NCBI GenBank assembly: GCA_017523995.1
Contig: JAFWUX010000208.1
Coordinates: 30,342 to 94,341 of the forward strand
Reading direction: 5' to 3'
From: Oscillospiraceae bacterium
GTDB lineage: Bacteria; Bacillota_A; Clostridia; Oscillospirales; Ruminococcaceae
DNA length: 64,000 nt
Shown here: piece by piece, positions 43,604-53,213 of the stretch
Position numbering within the stretch: the first letter of the stretch is position 1
Layout of the letters: every line of letters begins with the position of its first letter
Translations under genes and position numbers: made by a program
The notes under the pieces: generated by a model
Database searches by the model: none
Told to the model about the DNA's origin: nothing
What the model saw: the letters and a program-made list of their open reading frames with translations, nothing else

Positions 43604-45022
43604 ATGAAAAACATCAAGAAAATTGGCGCAGTGATGCTCAGTACCGGCATCCTCCTGAGTGCAATGCCGCTGCTTCCTGTCTGTGCAGAGGATGCAGCAA
43701 CTGCTACGGAAGCTATGACTGCGAAAATCACGCTGAGTGAGACTTCTGCAACCGCAACGGGCAGCAATGTCAAGATCGAAGGTACGAAGATCACGATTTC
43801 CGCATCCGGCTCCTATGAGTTCACCGGTAAGCTGAATGACGGTCAGATCGTTGTCAATGTCGAGGATACAACACTTGATAAGGAAACCGTCAAGCTGTTT
43901 TTCAACAATGTGGATATCACCGGTCTGACGGCTGCTCCTGTCTATGTTGTGAATGCAAAGAACACTTCGATCAATCTCATGGACGGCACCGTGAATACGC
44001 TGACAGACGGCGAAAAATACGGCACCGATACAACCGCTGTCATCTATGCTAAGGATGATATCACAATCAAGAGCGGCGGTACTGAGGGCACCGGAAAGCT
44101 GAAGATTGTTGCAAATTATCAGCAGGGCATCCACTGCAGCAATGACCTCAAGATCACCGGCGGCGATATCGACGTCAAGGCTGAGCTCGCAGACGGCGTC
44201 CGCGGCAAGGAATCTGTCGAGATCAAGGGCGGCAAGCTCGATGTCAATGCAGGCGGCGACGGCGTCAAATCCACAAAGGGTTATGTGCTGATCTCCGGCG
44301 GCGATACGGAAATCAAGGCGGGCAATGATGCTGTTCAGGGCGAAGCAAACGTGACGGATTCCAAGACGAACGAAGTTCACAAGGGTATTTCGATCACTGG
44401 CGGTTCCCTGAAAGCAAACGGTGACCGTGCGCTTACAAATGTTGCGGGCGAGGCGGAGATCACCGGCGGCGTTGTATTCGCGACTGCAACGAAGGATACT
44501 GTGAAGGAAGGTCAGACAGAGCAGAAGGACAATACGATCAAGGTCAGCGCATCCGCGCAGCCGATCCTGATGTTCAACACAACCGAGCAGCAGGTCAAGG
44601 ATCAGCGCGTTGAGTTGAAAAATGCAGGTGCTGATACGGTTGTCTTCTCCAAGAACCCGAACAAGAAATACGACTATGTGCTGATTTCCTCGCCGGAACT
44701 GAAAGCCGGTTCCAAGTATGATCTCTATATCGGCGGCGTGAAGACTGAGCCTGCCGAAATCGCGATCGGCGCAGGCATCACAACTGTGAAGGATATTGTC
44801 AGCAAGGTTGAGGTTGCTGTTCCGGAAATTGACCCGCTTGACATCAATGCAGACGGATTTGTCGATGTTTCCGATGCTGTTATGCTTGCACGTTTCCTCG
44901 CTGAGGATAAGACCGTGAAGCTGGCGGACGGCGCGATTAACCGCGTTGATACGAACAGCGACGGCAAAAACAACGGTGATGATGTGATCACAATCCTTCG
45001 TCACATTGCCCATTTGGACTGA
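43604..45022 (+). CDS. Secreted carbohydrate-binding-domain (DUF4353-type) protein with dockerin
   Basis: The 472-residue protein has a signal peptide (about 1-28). A beta-helix-like region follows (about 60-330) with recurring Gly-Gly turns (ITGGDIDVKA, IKGGKLDVNA, ISGGDTEIKA, ITGGSLKANG), typical of the carbohydrate-binding domain formerly called DUF4353. A C-terminal dockerin has loops DINADGFVDVSD (about 407) and DTNSDGKNNGDD (about 448). No catalytic residues were recognised, so it may be a non-catalytic binding component. The RBS is GAAAGGATG. Its promoter resembles that of the SGNH gene at 38495. Confidence 0.82.
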   Translation: MKNIKKIGAVMLSTGILLSAMPLLPVCAEDAATATEAMTAKITLSETSATATGSNVKIEGTKITISASGSYEFTGKLNDGQIVVNVEDTTLDKETVKLFFNNVDITGLTAAPVYVVNAKNTSINLMDGTVNTLTDGEKYGTDTTAVIYAKDDITIKSGGTEGTGKLKIVANYQQGIHCSNDLKITGGDIDVKAELADGVRGKESVEIKGGKLDVNAGGDGVKSTKGYVLISGGDTEIKAGNDAVQGEANVTDSKTNEVHKGISITGGSLKANGDRALTNVAGEAEITGGVVFATATKDTVKEGQTEQKDNTIKVSASAQPILMFNTTEQQVKDQRVELKNAGADTVVFSKNPNKKYDYVLISSPELKAGSKYDLYIGGVKTEPAEIAIGAGITTVKDIVSKVEVAVPEIDPLDINADGFVDVSDAVMLARFLAEDKTVKLADGAINRVDTNSDGKNNGDDVITILRHIAHLD

Positions 45023-45040
45023 TTTTGTACGATTTATCCA

Positions 45041-45072
45041 GAGACGCACGGAGTTTCCGTGCGTCTCTTTTT
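45041..45072 (+). terminator. Intrinsic terminator
   Basis: GAGACGCACGGA (45041-45052) pairs with TCCGTGCGTCTC (45056-45067) with a 3-nt loop, followed by TTTTT. Confidence 0.92.
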
Positions 45073-45110
45073 ATTCTTTTCAAAAAAATGTAGAAATTCA
45101 CAAAATAGAC

Positions 45111-45139
45111 TTGAAATTGTTTCTTGAAAATGGTATAAT
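45111..45139 (+). promoter_or_regulatory. Promoter of the giant leucine-rich-repeat gene
   Basis: TTGAAA (45111-45116), 17-base spacer, TATAAT (45134-45139); leader of about 70 nt ending in AAAGGAGG. Confidence 0.78.
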
Positions 45140-45215
45140 AATTCTAATTGATAATATCGCTGGATTTGATGTTGCATTTTTTATCAATTTTTAACTGTAA
45201 AGGAGGCAGAGACAC

Positions 45216-48200
45216 ATGTCAGAACGTGTTTTCACACGTGAGGATGCGAAGGGCCTGATCCGGACGAATACCGATAAGGTGCGGATCCCGTCCGATTATA
45301 CGTCAATTGAGAGCGGTGCGCTGGCGGGCTTTTCCCAGGTGAAATCACTTGTGATCCCGGAAGGCGTAACCAGAATCGCGAGCTATGCTTTTTACACAAG
45401 GAGCTTTAAGAATACCAGTAATCTGGAGAGCCTGACGATTCCCGCATCATTGACACAGTTTGACCGCTGGTGTTTCTATGACTGCAATGCGCTGACATCC
45501 ATTACGCTCCCTTCGGATTTTGACGAGGATCTTGCTGTGGAGCTGTTCTTTAACTGTCCGAAAGCAACGCTGTTCTTCGGCAAAACGATCTCGATCGGTT
45601 CCAAGGTTGTTTCGTTTGCAAAGAGCAAGACCGTTCAGCAGATCATGGACGAACGCTCCGGCATTCTGACGAGCGGCGGTGCATCCATGCTCCAGATCAA
45701 GGACGGTGTACTCGAAATCCCTGCGATCTACCATTCGATTATGCCGAATGCGATGAAAAACATTGCAACGCGCGGCGTTAAAAAGCTTGTGCTCCCGAAT
45801 ACGATCCGCAGAATCGCGCCCTTCACATTTTCGTATCTGCAGACGCTCGAGGAGATCGAGGTTTCGACCGGTACGCAGCATATTGATCCCTGCGCATTTG
45901 CAAACTGCCGCATGCTGAAGAAAATCACGCTGCCGGATACGATACGCATGATCGGTGCAGGTGCGTTTATGAATCTGCCGAAACTGGAAAAAATCAAGCT
46001 GCCGCCGGAGCTGACCGAGGTCGCGGATGAACTCCTGAGCAACTGCTTCTCGCTCCGCAGAGTCAAATTCGGAAAAAAGGTGACAAAGATCGGTGCCGGT
46101 GCTTTCTCCGATTGCGCTGCAATCCGCAGCATGAAGCTTCCGGAATCGGTTACATATATCGGAAACAGCGCATTCTGGAACTGCCGCTCTTTACAGAGAC
46201 TTTATATTCCCGCAGGATGCCAGACGGTCAAGCAGTCTACGCTCGGAAACTGCCCGTCGCTTGAGATCCTGTATATTCCGCGCATTATTCACGATCAGAA
46301 CGAGACAAAGCGCGTGTTCGGTGACCTGACGAATCCTTCGATCACATGGCAGGATCCCGGCATGCCGCGTCCGGACTGGCACGATGATGAAGGTCTGCCC
46401 GAGCTTGCCTTTGAGGATGACGAGTTCGATGAGGAGCGCGCACCGGAGACTGCTGAACCGCTGCCTTCGGATGTCCGCATTCAGTCTGCTTTCTCTGACG
46501 GACGCAAGAAGAAAATTGATCCGGAGGAGGTTCGCAGAATTGAGATTTCGATTGCATCCATGCAGTCGCAGCTTAAGAATCTTGTCGGCAATACTGCGGG
46601 CAATGTTTCTGTCGATCCTGATATGCTTGAGAAACTGCAGACCAATCTCTCGCAGATGCAGAAGAATTATGATGCTGTGCAGTCGCTCCAGAATTCTGCC
46701 GAGACGCTTGAAAATCTGCAGAAGCAGATTGACGAGTTCTCTGAGATGCAGTCGAAGATGCAGCATATCTCCGATATTCAGGATTCCGTAGAAGAAAAGG
46801 TGCGCAGCCTTTCCGATCTTGAAAATAAGGTCGGCGCGATCGGCGATGTTTCGCAGATCGCAACGGAGCTTTCTGAGGTGAAGGAACAGGTCGGCTCGAT
46901 TTCTGATATGAAGGATGCCGTGGAGTCGATTCATGATATCCGCGAGAAAGTCGATGAACTCTCTGATCTGAAAGCATCGGTTGAATCTGTCGGCGATCTC
47001 AGGGAAATGGCCGGGACGATCTCCGATATTCAGGATAAGGTCTCCGCGATCGACGCTGTGCAGGAAAAGATTGACGCGATCAATGAAGTTTCTGAGACAG
47101 TCGGTGCAATTTCCGATATGAAGGAAACGGTTGATTCCATTCAGGATAAGGTTTCCGCAATTGACGCCGTACAGGAAAAGATAGACGCGATCAATGAAGT
47201 TTCTGAGACGGTCGGTGCAATTTCCGATGTGCAGGAAAAGGTCAGCGTGATTCCGGAACTGCAGGAGAAGGTCAGCGAGATTTCCGGTATTCAGGAGAAG
47301 GTTGATGCCCTTGCTGAGACGGTCAATGCTGCCGGTGATCTGCAGAGCATGGCAGGTGCGATTTCCGATGTACAGCAGAAGTTAAGCGTACTGCCGGAAC
47401 TGCAGCAGAAGGTCGAGGCATTTTCCAGCTCGCAGGCTGTTCACGCACCTGCAGAGCCGGCATTTTCCGGACAGATCGCCGCACAGCCGGCAGTCCCTGT
47501 GCAGGCTGCTCCTGCTGAAAACGCAGCTGTTCAGCAGCCGGTATCCGGACCGATCAATCAGCCGGAAGCAGCTGCACCGATTGCAGCAGAGCCGGTGATT
47601 CCTGTCCAGCCGCAGCCTGTTGAAGCAGCGCAGCCAAATACTATTATAAATGAGGAGCAGACTCCTATGCAGCAGCCCGCACCCGTCGCATTCACGGAAG
47701 AAGTTTTCGATAATACCGTTCCGTTTGTCCCTGTTCATATTGGTGAATACGCGGAGAATGAGAAAGTCTTTACCCATGATGTTTGCAAATCTCTGCCCGG
47801 ACCTGTTGAACGCAGCAATGCGCTGAAGGGATATACTGTAATCGCACGCCGCGCATTCTGCAATGCGGAAGCAGGTGAGCGGTTTGAGATTCCTGAGGGC
47901 GTCCGCCGCGTGGAATCGCAGGCATTCTGGGATTGCCCGCGCCTGATGGCAATTGAAATCCCGAATTCTCTGACTGAGATTGAGCCGGATGCATTTGCAG
48001 GCTGTACCCGCCTGACGGATGTCTATCTGCCGGCAGATTATCCGGACAAAAAAGCGGTTGATCTGTTCCTTTATCGTCCGGAGATCAAGCTGCACTGGCC
48101 GAAGAAGAAAATCCTTTCCAGACCGCGCATTGAAACGGTCGCGGATCTGATGGAGCAGTATGAGGACATCCTGACTGCACAGAAGGTCAAGAAGCTCACG

Positions 48201-51200
48201 GTTCGCAATCATATTCTGGAGCTGCCCGAAGGCTGCACCGCGATCGCGCCTTACTGCATGAAAGAACTTGATCTGCGCACTGAGGAGCCGGAGCATGTCC
48301 TGACCACTGTGATCCTGCCGAAGAGTATCCGCAGAATCAGTGCCTATGCATTCGGCGGCATCGAATCCGTCCGGCATATCGTGATTCCGGAAGGACTCCG
48401 AATCATCGAGATGAATGCATTTACCGGCTGCACGGGTCCGTTCCGTTTGGTTCTGCCGGATTCGGTCACTTACATTGGACCGTATGCATTTGCTGCGCCT
48501 TGTCAGTATGAGCAGATTCGTCTGCCGAAGACATTGCGCATGATCAACGAAAATACGTTTACGAACTGCAACACGCTTGTCAGCCTGCGGATTCCGGAGT
48601 CTGTACAGGTGATCGGCAGCAGCGCGCTTTCCGGCTGTACGAATCTGAATTCGATCACGATCCCGCAGCGGTTTGAAAATCAGCTTCCGGATATTCTGGA
48701 CGGTCCTGTCAAGATTACCGTCAACTGGCTGACCGGTGTCATGAAGCATTACGAGCAGCCGCCGACTGCAGGCATCATGAGCGTTGTTGCACCGAACTTC
48801 CAGCCGGTCAATGAACAGCGCATGTTTACGCTGGAACTGAGCCGCTCCTGCGCTGATTTCAATGAGCGCCTGAAAGAAATGCGTATGCATCCGGTGATTG
48901 CGCCGCTTGCACTTTCTGAAATGTCGAATCAGACAAAGTTCGAGATTCCGCTCGGCGTCATTCGCCTTTGTAGCTATGCGTTCGGCTACAATCAGCGCCT
49001 GATGACACTGACTGTTCCGAAGGCTCTGACCGAGTTTGACTACGCAGCGTTCTATGACTGCGAGCGTCTGCGTGATATCTTCCTGCCTGATGAATTTGAC
49101 CGCGATGCGGCGGCTGTTCTGTTCATGCGTGAGCCGTCGATCCTGATGTATTTCGGCAATGCTCGTCCGATCCGTGTGCGTCAGCTGACGGCAGACTGCC
49201 CGTGGATTCTGACTTCCAGCGATGCCGCTGAACTTGATCCGATTGACGGAACAGTGACCGTTCCGAACGGCTATCTGGTCATCGCATCGTATATGTATCA
49301 CGGCATCATCGGCAAGCACGCCATGACCCGCTTTGTACTGGCGCCGTCTGTCAGGCTGATCGGTACCAGCGCGTTTGTACGCATGAAGCAGCTTGAGGAA
49401 GTCATTTGTCCGGAGGGACTGCTTGCGATTGAGCCCGCTGCATTCGTGGAATGCACGAGTCTGAAGCGCGTTGTCCTGCCGAATACCCTGCGTTTTCTTG
49501 GCGTCCGCGCGTTTGTCGGCTGTCAGGAGCTGCAGGAGATCGTCATCCCGAGCAGATTCTCCGACCGTGCGGCTGAGATTGTGCGTGAGTGCCCGAAGGT
49601 CAAGCTGTCATTCTTCGATGCACCTGCGGAGGTTACGGAGAAAGCAGCGGATATTGTTGAGGCGGCATTCTCTGCGGCTGCCGAGGAGGCGGCGGAACCT
49701 GTTGTTGAAGCTGCAGCGGAAGTGCCCGCAGTTGAGCCGGTTCCGGTTGCTGAAACAATTGAGAATATCGCAGACGAGGTTGCCGAGACTGTCGAAGAAG
49801 TTGCTGACGAGATTCCGTCCGTCGAGCCTGCACTTGATACGCTCGAGGATATTGCAGCTGAGGTAACCGAGAACGTTGAGGAAACCGTCGAAGATATTGC
49901 TGACGAGATTCCGTCCGTCGAGCCTGCGCTTGATTCGCTCGAGGATATCGCAGACGATGTCACCGAGACGGTTGAGGAACCCGTTGAAGAAGTCGCTGAC
50001 GAAATTCCGTCCGTTGAGCCTGCGCTGGATTCGCTTGAGGATATTGCAGACGAGGTCGCTGAGACCGTTGAGAAAACCGTCGAAGAAGTTGCTGACGAGA
50101 TTCCGTCCGTCGAGCCTGAACTTGATTCGCTCGAGAATATCGCAGACAAGGTCACCGAGACTGTCGAAGAATCCGTCGAGAATGTCGCTGACGATATTCC
50201 GTCCGTTGAGCCTGCACTTGATTCGCTTGAGGATATCGCAGACGAAGTTACCGAGACTGTCGAGGAAGTTGCTGACGAGATTCCGTCCGTCGAGCCTGCG
50301 CTCGAATCGCTTGAGGATATCGCAGACGAAGTTACCGAGACTGTCGAGGAAGTTGCTGACGAGATTCCGTCCGTCGAGCCTGCGCTCGAATCGCTTGAGA
50401 ATATCGCAGACGAGGTCACCGAGACTGTTGAGGAAACTGTCGAAGAAGCTGCTGACGATATTCCGTCCGTTGAGCCTGTGCTCGAATCGCTCGAGGATAT
50501 CGCAAACGAGGTCACTGAGAACGTAGAGGAAACCGTCAAAGAAGTTGCTGACGAAATTCCGTCCGCTGAGCCTGCGCTCGAATCGCTCGAGGATATCGCA
50601 GACGAGGTCACTGAGACTGGCGAGGAAACCGTCGAAGAAGCCGCTGACGTGATTCCGTCCATCGAGCCTGCACTCGAATCGCTCGAGGATATCGCAGACG
50701 AGGTCACTGAGACTGGCGAGGAAACCGTCGAAGATATTGCTGACGAGATTCCGTCCGTCGAGCCTGCACTTGATACGCTCGAGGATATTGCTGACGATGT
50801 CACTGAGGCTGTTGAGGAAACCGTCGAAGAAGCCGCTGACGAGATTCCGTCTGTTGAGCCTGCGCTTGATACGCTCGAGGATATCGCAGACGATGTCACC
50901 GAGACCGTTGAGGAAACCGTCAAAGAAGCCGCTGACGAGATTCCGTCCGTTGAGCCTGCGCTTGATTCGCTTGAGGATATCGCAGACGAAGTAACCGAGA
51001 CTGTCGAGGAAGCCGTCGAAGATATTGCTGACGAGATTCCGTCCGTCGAGCCTGCGCTTGATACGCTTGCGGATATCGCAGACGAGGTCACCGAGACTGG
51101 CGAGGAAACCGTCGAAGAAGCCGCTGATGAGATTCCGTCCGTCGAGCCTGCACTTGAATCGCTCGAGGATATCGCAGACGAGGTCACCGAGACTGTCGAG

Positions 51201-52688
51201 GAAACCGTCGAACAAGTTGCTGACGAGATTCCGTCCGTTGAGCCTGAGCTCGAATCGCTCGAGGATATCGCAGACGAAGCTACCGAGACTGTCGAGGAAA
51301 CCGTTGATGAGGCCGCTGACGAGATTCCGTCCGTCGAGCCTGCATTTGAATCGCTCGAGGATATCGCAGACGAGGTCACCGAGACCGTTGAGGAAACCGT
51401 CAAAGAAGTCGCTGACGAAATTCCGTCTGTTGAGCCTGCACTTGACACGCTCGAGGATATCGCAGACGAGGTCACCGAGAATGTTGAGAAAACCGTCGAA
51501 GATATTGCTGACGAGATTCCGTCCGTCGAGCCTGCACTTGAATCGCTTGAGGATATCACAGACGAGGTCACTGAGACTGTTGAGGAAACCGTCGAGGAAG
51601 TTGCTGACGAGATTCCGGATCTGTCCGCGCTTACCGATGCCGCACAGACCGAAACACATGCAGAGTCCTTTGCAGAGCCGGGGCTCCCTGAGCTGGAAAT
51701 CCCTGCACCTGCTGCAGAAATGCCGCAGAAAACTGAGCTGCCGCCGCTGGAAGGCATGGCGCCGCTCGGTGAGGATTCGCTGCCGGTTCTCTCCGCATTC
51801 GATGATGACTTCCAGTCCGCGCCGCGTGTTTCGGCATGGCGCAGACATAACTTTGATGCTGCTGCGTTGTCTGCACTTGGCGTTCTTTCTGAGTCCGGCG
51901 AATCCCGATTGGCGCCTGCACCCGCAGCTGCGCCTGTATCCGCACCGGCAGCTGCGAAGCCTGCAGGAGATATTCCGAAGGACGGCAAATTTACCGCCAA
52001 GGAGCGCAACAAGTGTTATCACGGTGAACCTGTGCTGGAAATTCCGGCGGGATACCTTGAAATCCGTGCCGGTGCCTGCGCCGGCCTTGAGAATATGGAG
52101 ACAGCAATTCTGCCGAATACGATTGTCAAAATCGGCAGCGGCGCATTCTCTGATTCGACATTGCTGAAAAATGTCACAATTCCGCTTTCCGTTAAGGAAA
52201 TTGCCTCGGATGCGTTCGAGGGCTGCGATGCACTGGAATCCGTTACGATGCCGCGTGAGCTGGAATGGCTTGCCGGTGAGCTGTTCGGAGAAAATGTTGC
52301 AATTACGTGGCTTGAGGAGCAGAAAGAGGAGGCGGCTGCGGTGGATGTCGGTGACGGAAGATTCACCAGACATGTCCGCAGAGAGATTTATCACGGTGAG
52401 CCGGTTCTGACGATTCCGGAGGGCTATACCGAGATTCGTCCGGGTGCCTGCGCCGGTCTTGATTCAATCACGGAGGTCCGGTTCCCGAGCACACTGCAAA
52501 AGATTTGCTCCGGTGCGTTCTCCGAATGCACATCGCTGCATGTGCTGGATATTCCGGCAAGCGTGACTGTGCTTGAGGAAGATGCTTTCGAGGACTGCGA
52601 TGCGCTCAGCATGGTGGCAGTACCGTCACATCTTGCAAAAGAAGCGAAAGCTGCTTTCCCGAACGTGGATCTTGCAATTCTTGACTGA
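45216..52688 (+). CDS. Giant BspA-type leucine-rich-repeat protein with coiled coil and acidic tandem repeats
   Basis: The 2490-residue protein contains five BspA/LRR_5 blocks, each opening with an FT-X motif: about 5-365, 850-1190, 1205-1465, 2258-2375 and 2383-2490. The repeat pattern is like LPDSVTYIGPYAF and IPEGVTRIASYAF. Between the first two lie a long coiled coil (about 430-750, with ISDIQDKVSAIDAVQEKIDA units) and a Pro/Ala/Gln-rich linker (about 755-840). Residues 1531-2130 are 19 acidic repeats of the type IPSVEPALESLEDIADEVTE. BspA-like proteins are usually surface adhesins, yet I see no signal peptide, membrane segment, LPXTG motif or dockerin. It could be cytoplasmic, or exported by an unrecognised route. 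The start is firm (AAAGGAGG, 10 nt upstream). Confidence 0.85.
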   Translation: MSERVFTREDAKGLIRTNTDKVRIPSDYTSIESGALAGFSQVKSLVIPEGVTRIASYAFYTRSFKNTSNLESLTIPASLTQFDRWCFYDCNALTSITLPSDFDEDLAVELFFNCPKATLFFGKTISIGSKVVSFAKSKTVQQIMDERSGILTSGGASMLQIKDGVLEIPAIYHSIMPNAMKNIATRGVKKLVLPNTIRRIAPFTFSYLQTLEEIEVSTGTQHIDPCAFANCRMLKKITLPDTIRMIGAGAFMNLPKLEKIKLPPELTEVADELLSNCFSLRRVKFGKKVTKIGAGAFSDCAAIRSMKLPESVTYIGNSAFWNCRSLQRLYIPAGCQTVKQSTLGNCPSLEILYIPRIIHDQNETKRVFGDLTNPSITWQDPGMPRPDWHDDEGLPELAFEDDEFDEERAPETAEPLPSDVRIQSAFSDGRKKKIDPEEVRRIEISIASMQSQLKNLVGNTAGNVSVDPDMLEKLQTNLSQMQKNYDAVQSLQNSAETLENLQKQIDEFSEMQSKMQHISDIQDSVEEKVRSLSDLENKVGAIGDVSQIATELSEVKEQVGSISDMKDAVESIHDIREKVDELSDLKASVESVGDLREMAGTISDIQDKVSAIDAVQEKIDAINEVSETVGAISDMKETVDSIQDKVSAIDAVQEKIDAINEVSETVGAISDVQEKVSVIPELQEKVSEISGIQEKVDALAETVNAAGDLQSMAGAISDVQQKLSVLPELQQKVEAFSSSQAVHAPAEPAFSGQIAAQPAVPVQAAPAENAAVQQPVSGPINQPEAAAPIAAEPVIPVQPQPVEAAQPNTIINEEQTPMQQPAPVAFTEEVFDNTVPFVPVHIGEYAENEKVFTHDVCKSLPGPVERSNALKGYTVIARRAFCNAEAGERFEIPEGVRRVESQAFWDCPRLMAIEIPNSLTEIEPDAFAGCTRLTDVYLPADYPDKKAVDLFLYRPEIKLHWPKKKILSRPRIETVADLMEQYEDILTAQKVKKLTVRNHILELPEGCTAIAPYCMKELDLRTEEPEHVLTTVILPKSIRRISAYAFGGIESVRHIVIPEGLRIIEMNAFTGCTGPFRLVLPDSVTYIGPYAFAAPCQYEQIRLPKTLRMINENTFTNCNTLVSLRIPESVQVIGSSALSGCTNLNSITIPQRFENQLPDILDGPVKITVNWLTGVMKHYEQPPTAGIMSVVAPNFQPVNEQRMFTLELSRSCADFNERLKEMRMHPVIAPLALSEMSNQTKFEIPLGVIRLCSYAFGYNQRLMTLTVPKALTEFDYAAFYDCERLRDIFLPDEFDRDAAAVLFMREPSILMYFGNARPIRVRQLTADCPWILTSSDAAELDPIDGTVTVPNGYLVIASYMYHGIIGKHAMTRFVLAPSVRLIGTSAFVRMKQLEEVICPEGLLAIEPAAFVECTSLKRVVLPNTLRFLGVRAFVGCQELQEIVIPSRFSDRAAEIVRECPKVKLSFFDAPAEVTEKAADIVEAAFSAAAEEAAEPVVEAAAEVPAVEPVPVAETIENIADEVAETVEEVADEIPSVEPALDTLEDIAAEVTENVEETVEDIADEIPSVEPALDSLEDIADDVTETVEEPVEEVADEIPSVEPALDSLEDIADEVAETVEKTVEEVADEIPSVEPELDSLENIADKVTETVEESVENVADDIPSVEPALDSLEDIADEVTETVEEVADEIPSVEPALESLEDIADEVTETVEEVADEIPSVEPALESLENIADEVTETVEETVEEAADDIPSVEPVLESLEDIANEVTENVEETVKEVADEIPSAEPALESLEDIADEVTETGEETVEEAADVIPSIEPALESLEDIADEVTETGEETVEDIADEIPSVEPALDTLEDIADDVTEAVEETVEEAADEIPSVEPALDTLEDIADDVTETVEETVKEAADEIPSVEPALDSLEDIADEVTETVEEAVEDIADEIPSVEPALDTLADIADEVTETGEETVEEAADEIPSVEPALESLEDIADEVTETVEETVEQVADEIPSVEPELESLEDIADEATETVEETVDEAADEIPSVEPAFESLEDIADEVTETVEETVKEVADEIPSVEPALDTLEDIADEVTENVEKTVEDIADEIPSVEPALESLEDITDEVTETVEETVEEVADEIPDLSALTDAAQTETHAESFAEPGLPELEIPAPAAEMPQKTELPPLEGMAPLGEDSLPVLSAFDDDFQSAPRVSAWRRHNFDAAALSALGVLSESGESRLAPAPAAAPVSAPAAAKPAGDIPKDGKFTAKERNKCYHGEPVLEIPAGYLEIRAGACAGLENMETAILPNTIVKIGSGAFSDSTLLKNVTIPLSVKEIASDAFEGCDALESVTMPRELEWLAGELFGENVAITWLEEQKEEAAAVDVGDGRFTRHVRREIYHGEPVLTIPEGYTEIRPGACAGLDSITEVRFPSTLQKICSGAFSECTSLHVLDIPASVTVLEEDAFEDCDALSMVAVPSHLAKEAKAAFPNVDLAILD
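49806..51605 (+). repeat. Nineteen in-frame tandem repeats (84/96 bp)
   Basis: Nineteen units begin with a DEIPSVEP-like octapeptide: seventeen of 32 codons and two (units 5 and 6) of 28 codons that lack one T-V-E-E step. 17 x 96 + 2 x 84 = 1800 bases, exactly the span. Units differ mainly by synonymous changes and by a few classes (LDSL/LDTL/LESL; EEVA/EDIA/EEAA), so the array expanded by unequal exchange in several steps. Confidence 0.95.
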
Positions 52689-52699
52689 TCATCTGTATA

Positions 52700-52736
52700 A
52701 ACGCCGCGGAACATACGCTGTTTCGCGGCGTTTTCC
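52700..52736 (+). terminator. Intrinsic terminator of the giant gene
   Basis: AACGCCGCG (52700-52708) pairs with CGCGGCGTT (52724-52732), followed by TT. Confidence 0.82.
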
Positions 52737-52786
52737 GTTGAATTCTTATAAAAACCTGAATTCTTTGAAAAAGTGAAGCTTTCCTC

Positions 52787-52815
52787 TTGTATTTTTTTTC
52801 GCTTTGTGCTATAAT
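52787..52815 (+). promoter_or_regulatory. Promoter of the Asp23-like/DAK2 pair
   Basis: TTGTAT (52787-52792), 17-base spacer, TATAAT (52810-52815). Confidence 0.65.
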
Positions 52816-52847
52816 ATAATATGACATTTAAGAAAGGGGTGCCCTAT

Positions 52848-53195
52848 ATGATCGTGATTGAAAACCATATCGGCAGTATTCGCGTGACCAAAACATATCT
52901 CTATTCTCTGATAGAGCATACAGTCACGAACTGCTTTGGCGTTGCCGACCTGAATGATTCCTCGCCGATCGAGACTCTGAAAACGAAGCTTTTTCCGAGT
53001 GATATCCGCCGCGGAATCCGTCTGCGTACACGGCAGAATCAACTCGTAGTCGATTTGCATATTGTGACCGGACTCGGCGCAAACATGACAGCGATCACCG
53101 ACAGCATCCGCAATAAGGTGCGCTACGCGATCGAACAGGCAACCGGATTTCAACCGGCTGCGATCAATGTATATATTGACGGCATTCGCGCCTGA
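52848..53195 (+). CDS. Asp23/Gls24-family protein (YloU-like)
   Basis: The 115-residue protein of the alkaline-shock/Gls24 family has GSIRVTKTYLYSLIEHTVTNCFGV at the start of the domain (motif split: GSIRVTKTYLYSL then IEHTVTNCFGV) and a C-terminal AINVYIDGIR. The cellular role of the family is unclear; it is linked to envelope homeostasis. It is placed directly before a DAK2 gene as in the Bacillus yloU-yloV pair. The start at 52848 follows AAAGGGGTG; an upstream ATG at 52821 overlaps the leader. Confidence 0.85.
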   Translation: MIVIENHIGSIRVTKTYLYSLIEHTVTNCFGVADLNDSSPIETLKTKLFPSDIRRGIRLRTRQNQLVVDLHIVTGLGANMTAITDSIRNKVRYAIEQATGFQPAAINVYIDGIRA

Positions 53196-53213
53196 GAATT
53201 GGAGGAGCAAGTT

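Noticed and set aside
49806..51605. CRISPR-like array
   Set aside because: The repeats are in frame, contiguous without unique spacers and encode a periodic acidic peptide.
49523..52394. Very long open frames on the minus strand opposite the acidic repeat of the LRR gene
   Set aside because: They mirror the repeat unit of the plus-strand gene, have Ser/Thr- or Arg/Asn-dominated periodic products, and lack ribosome sites. They are shadows of a stop-poor repeat.
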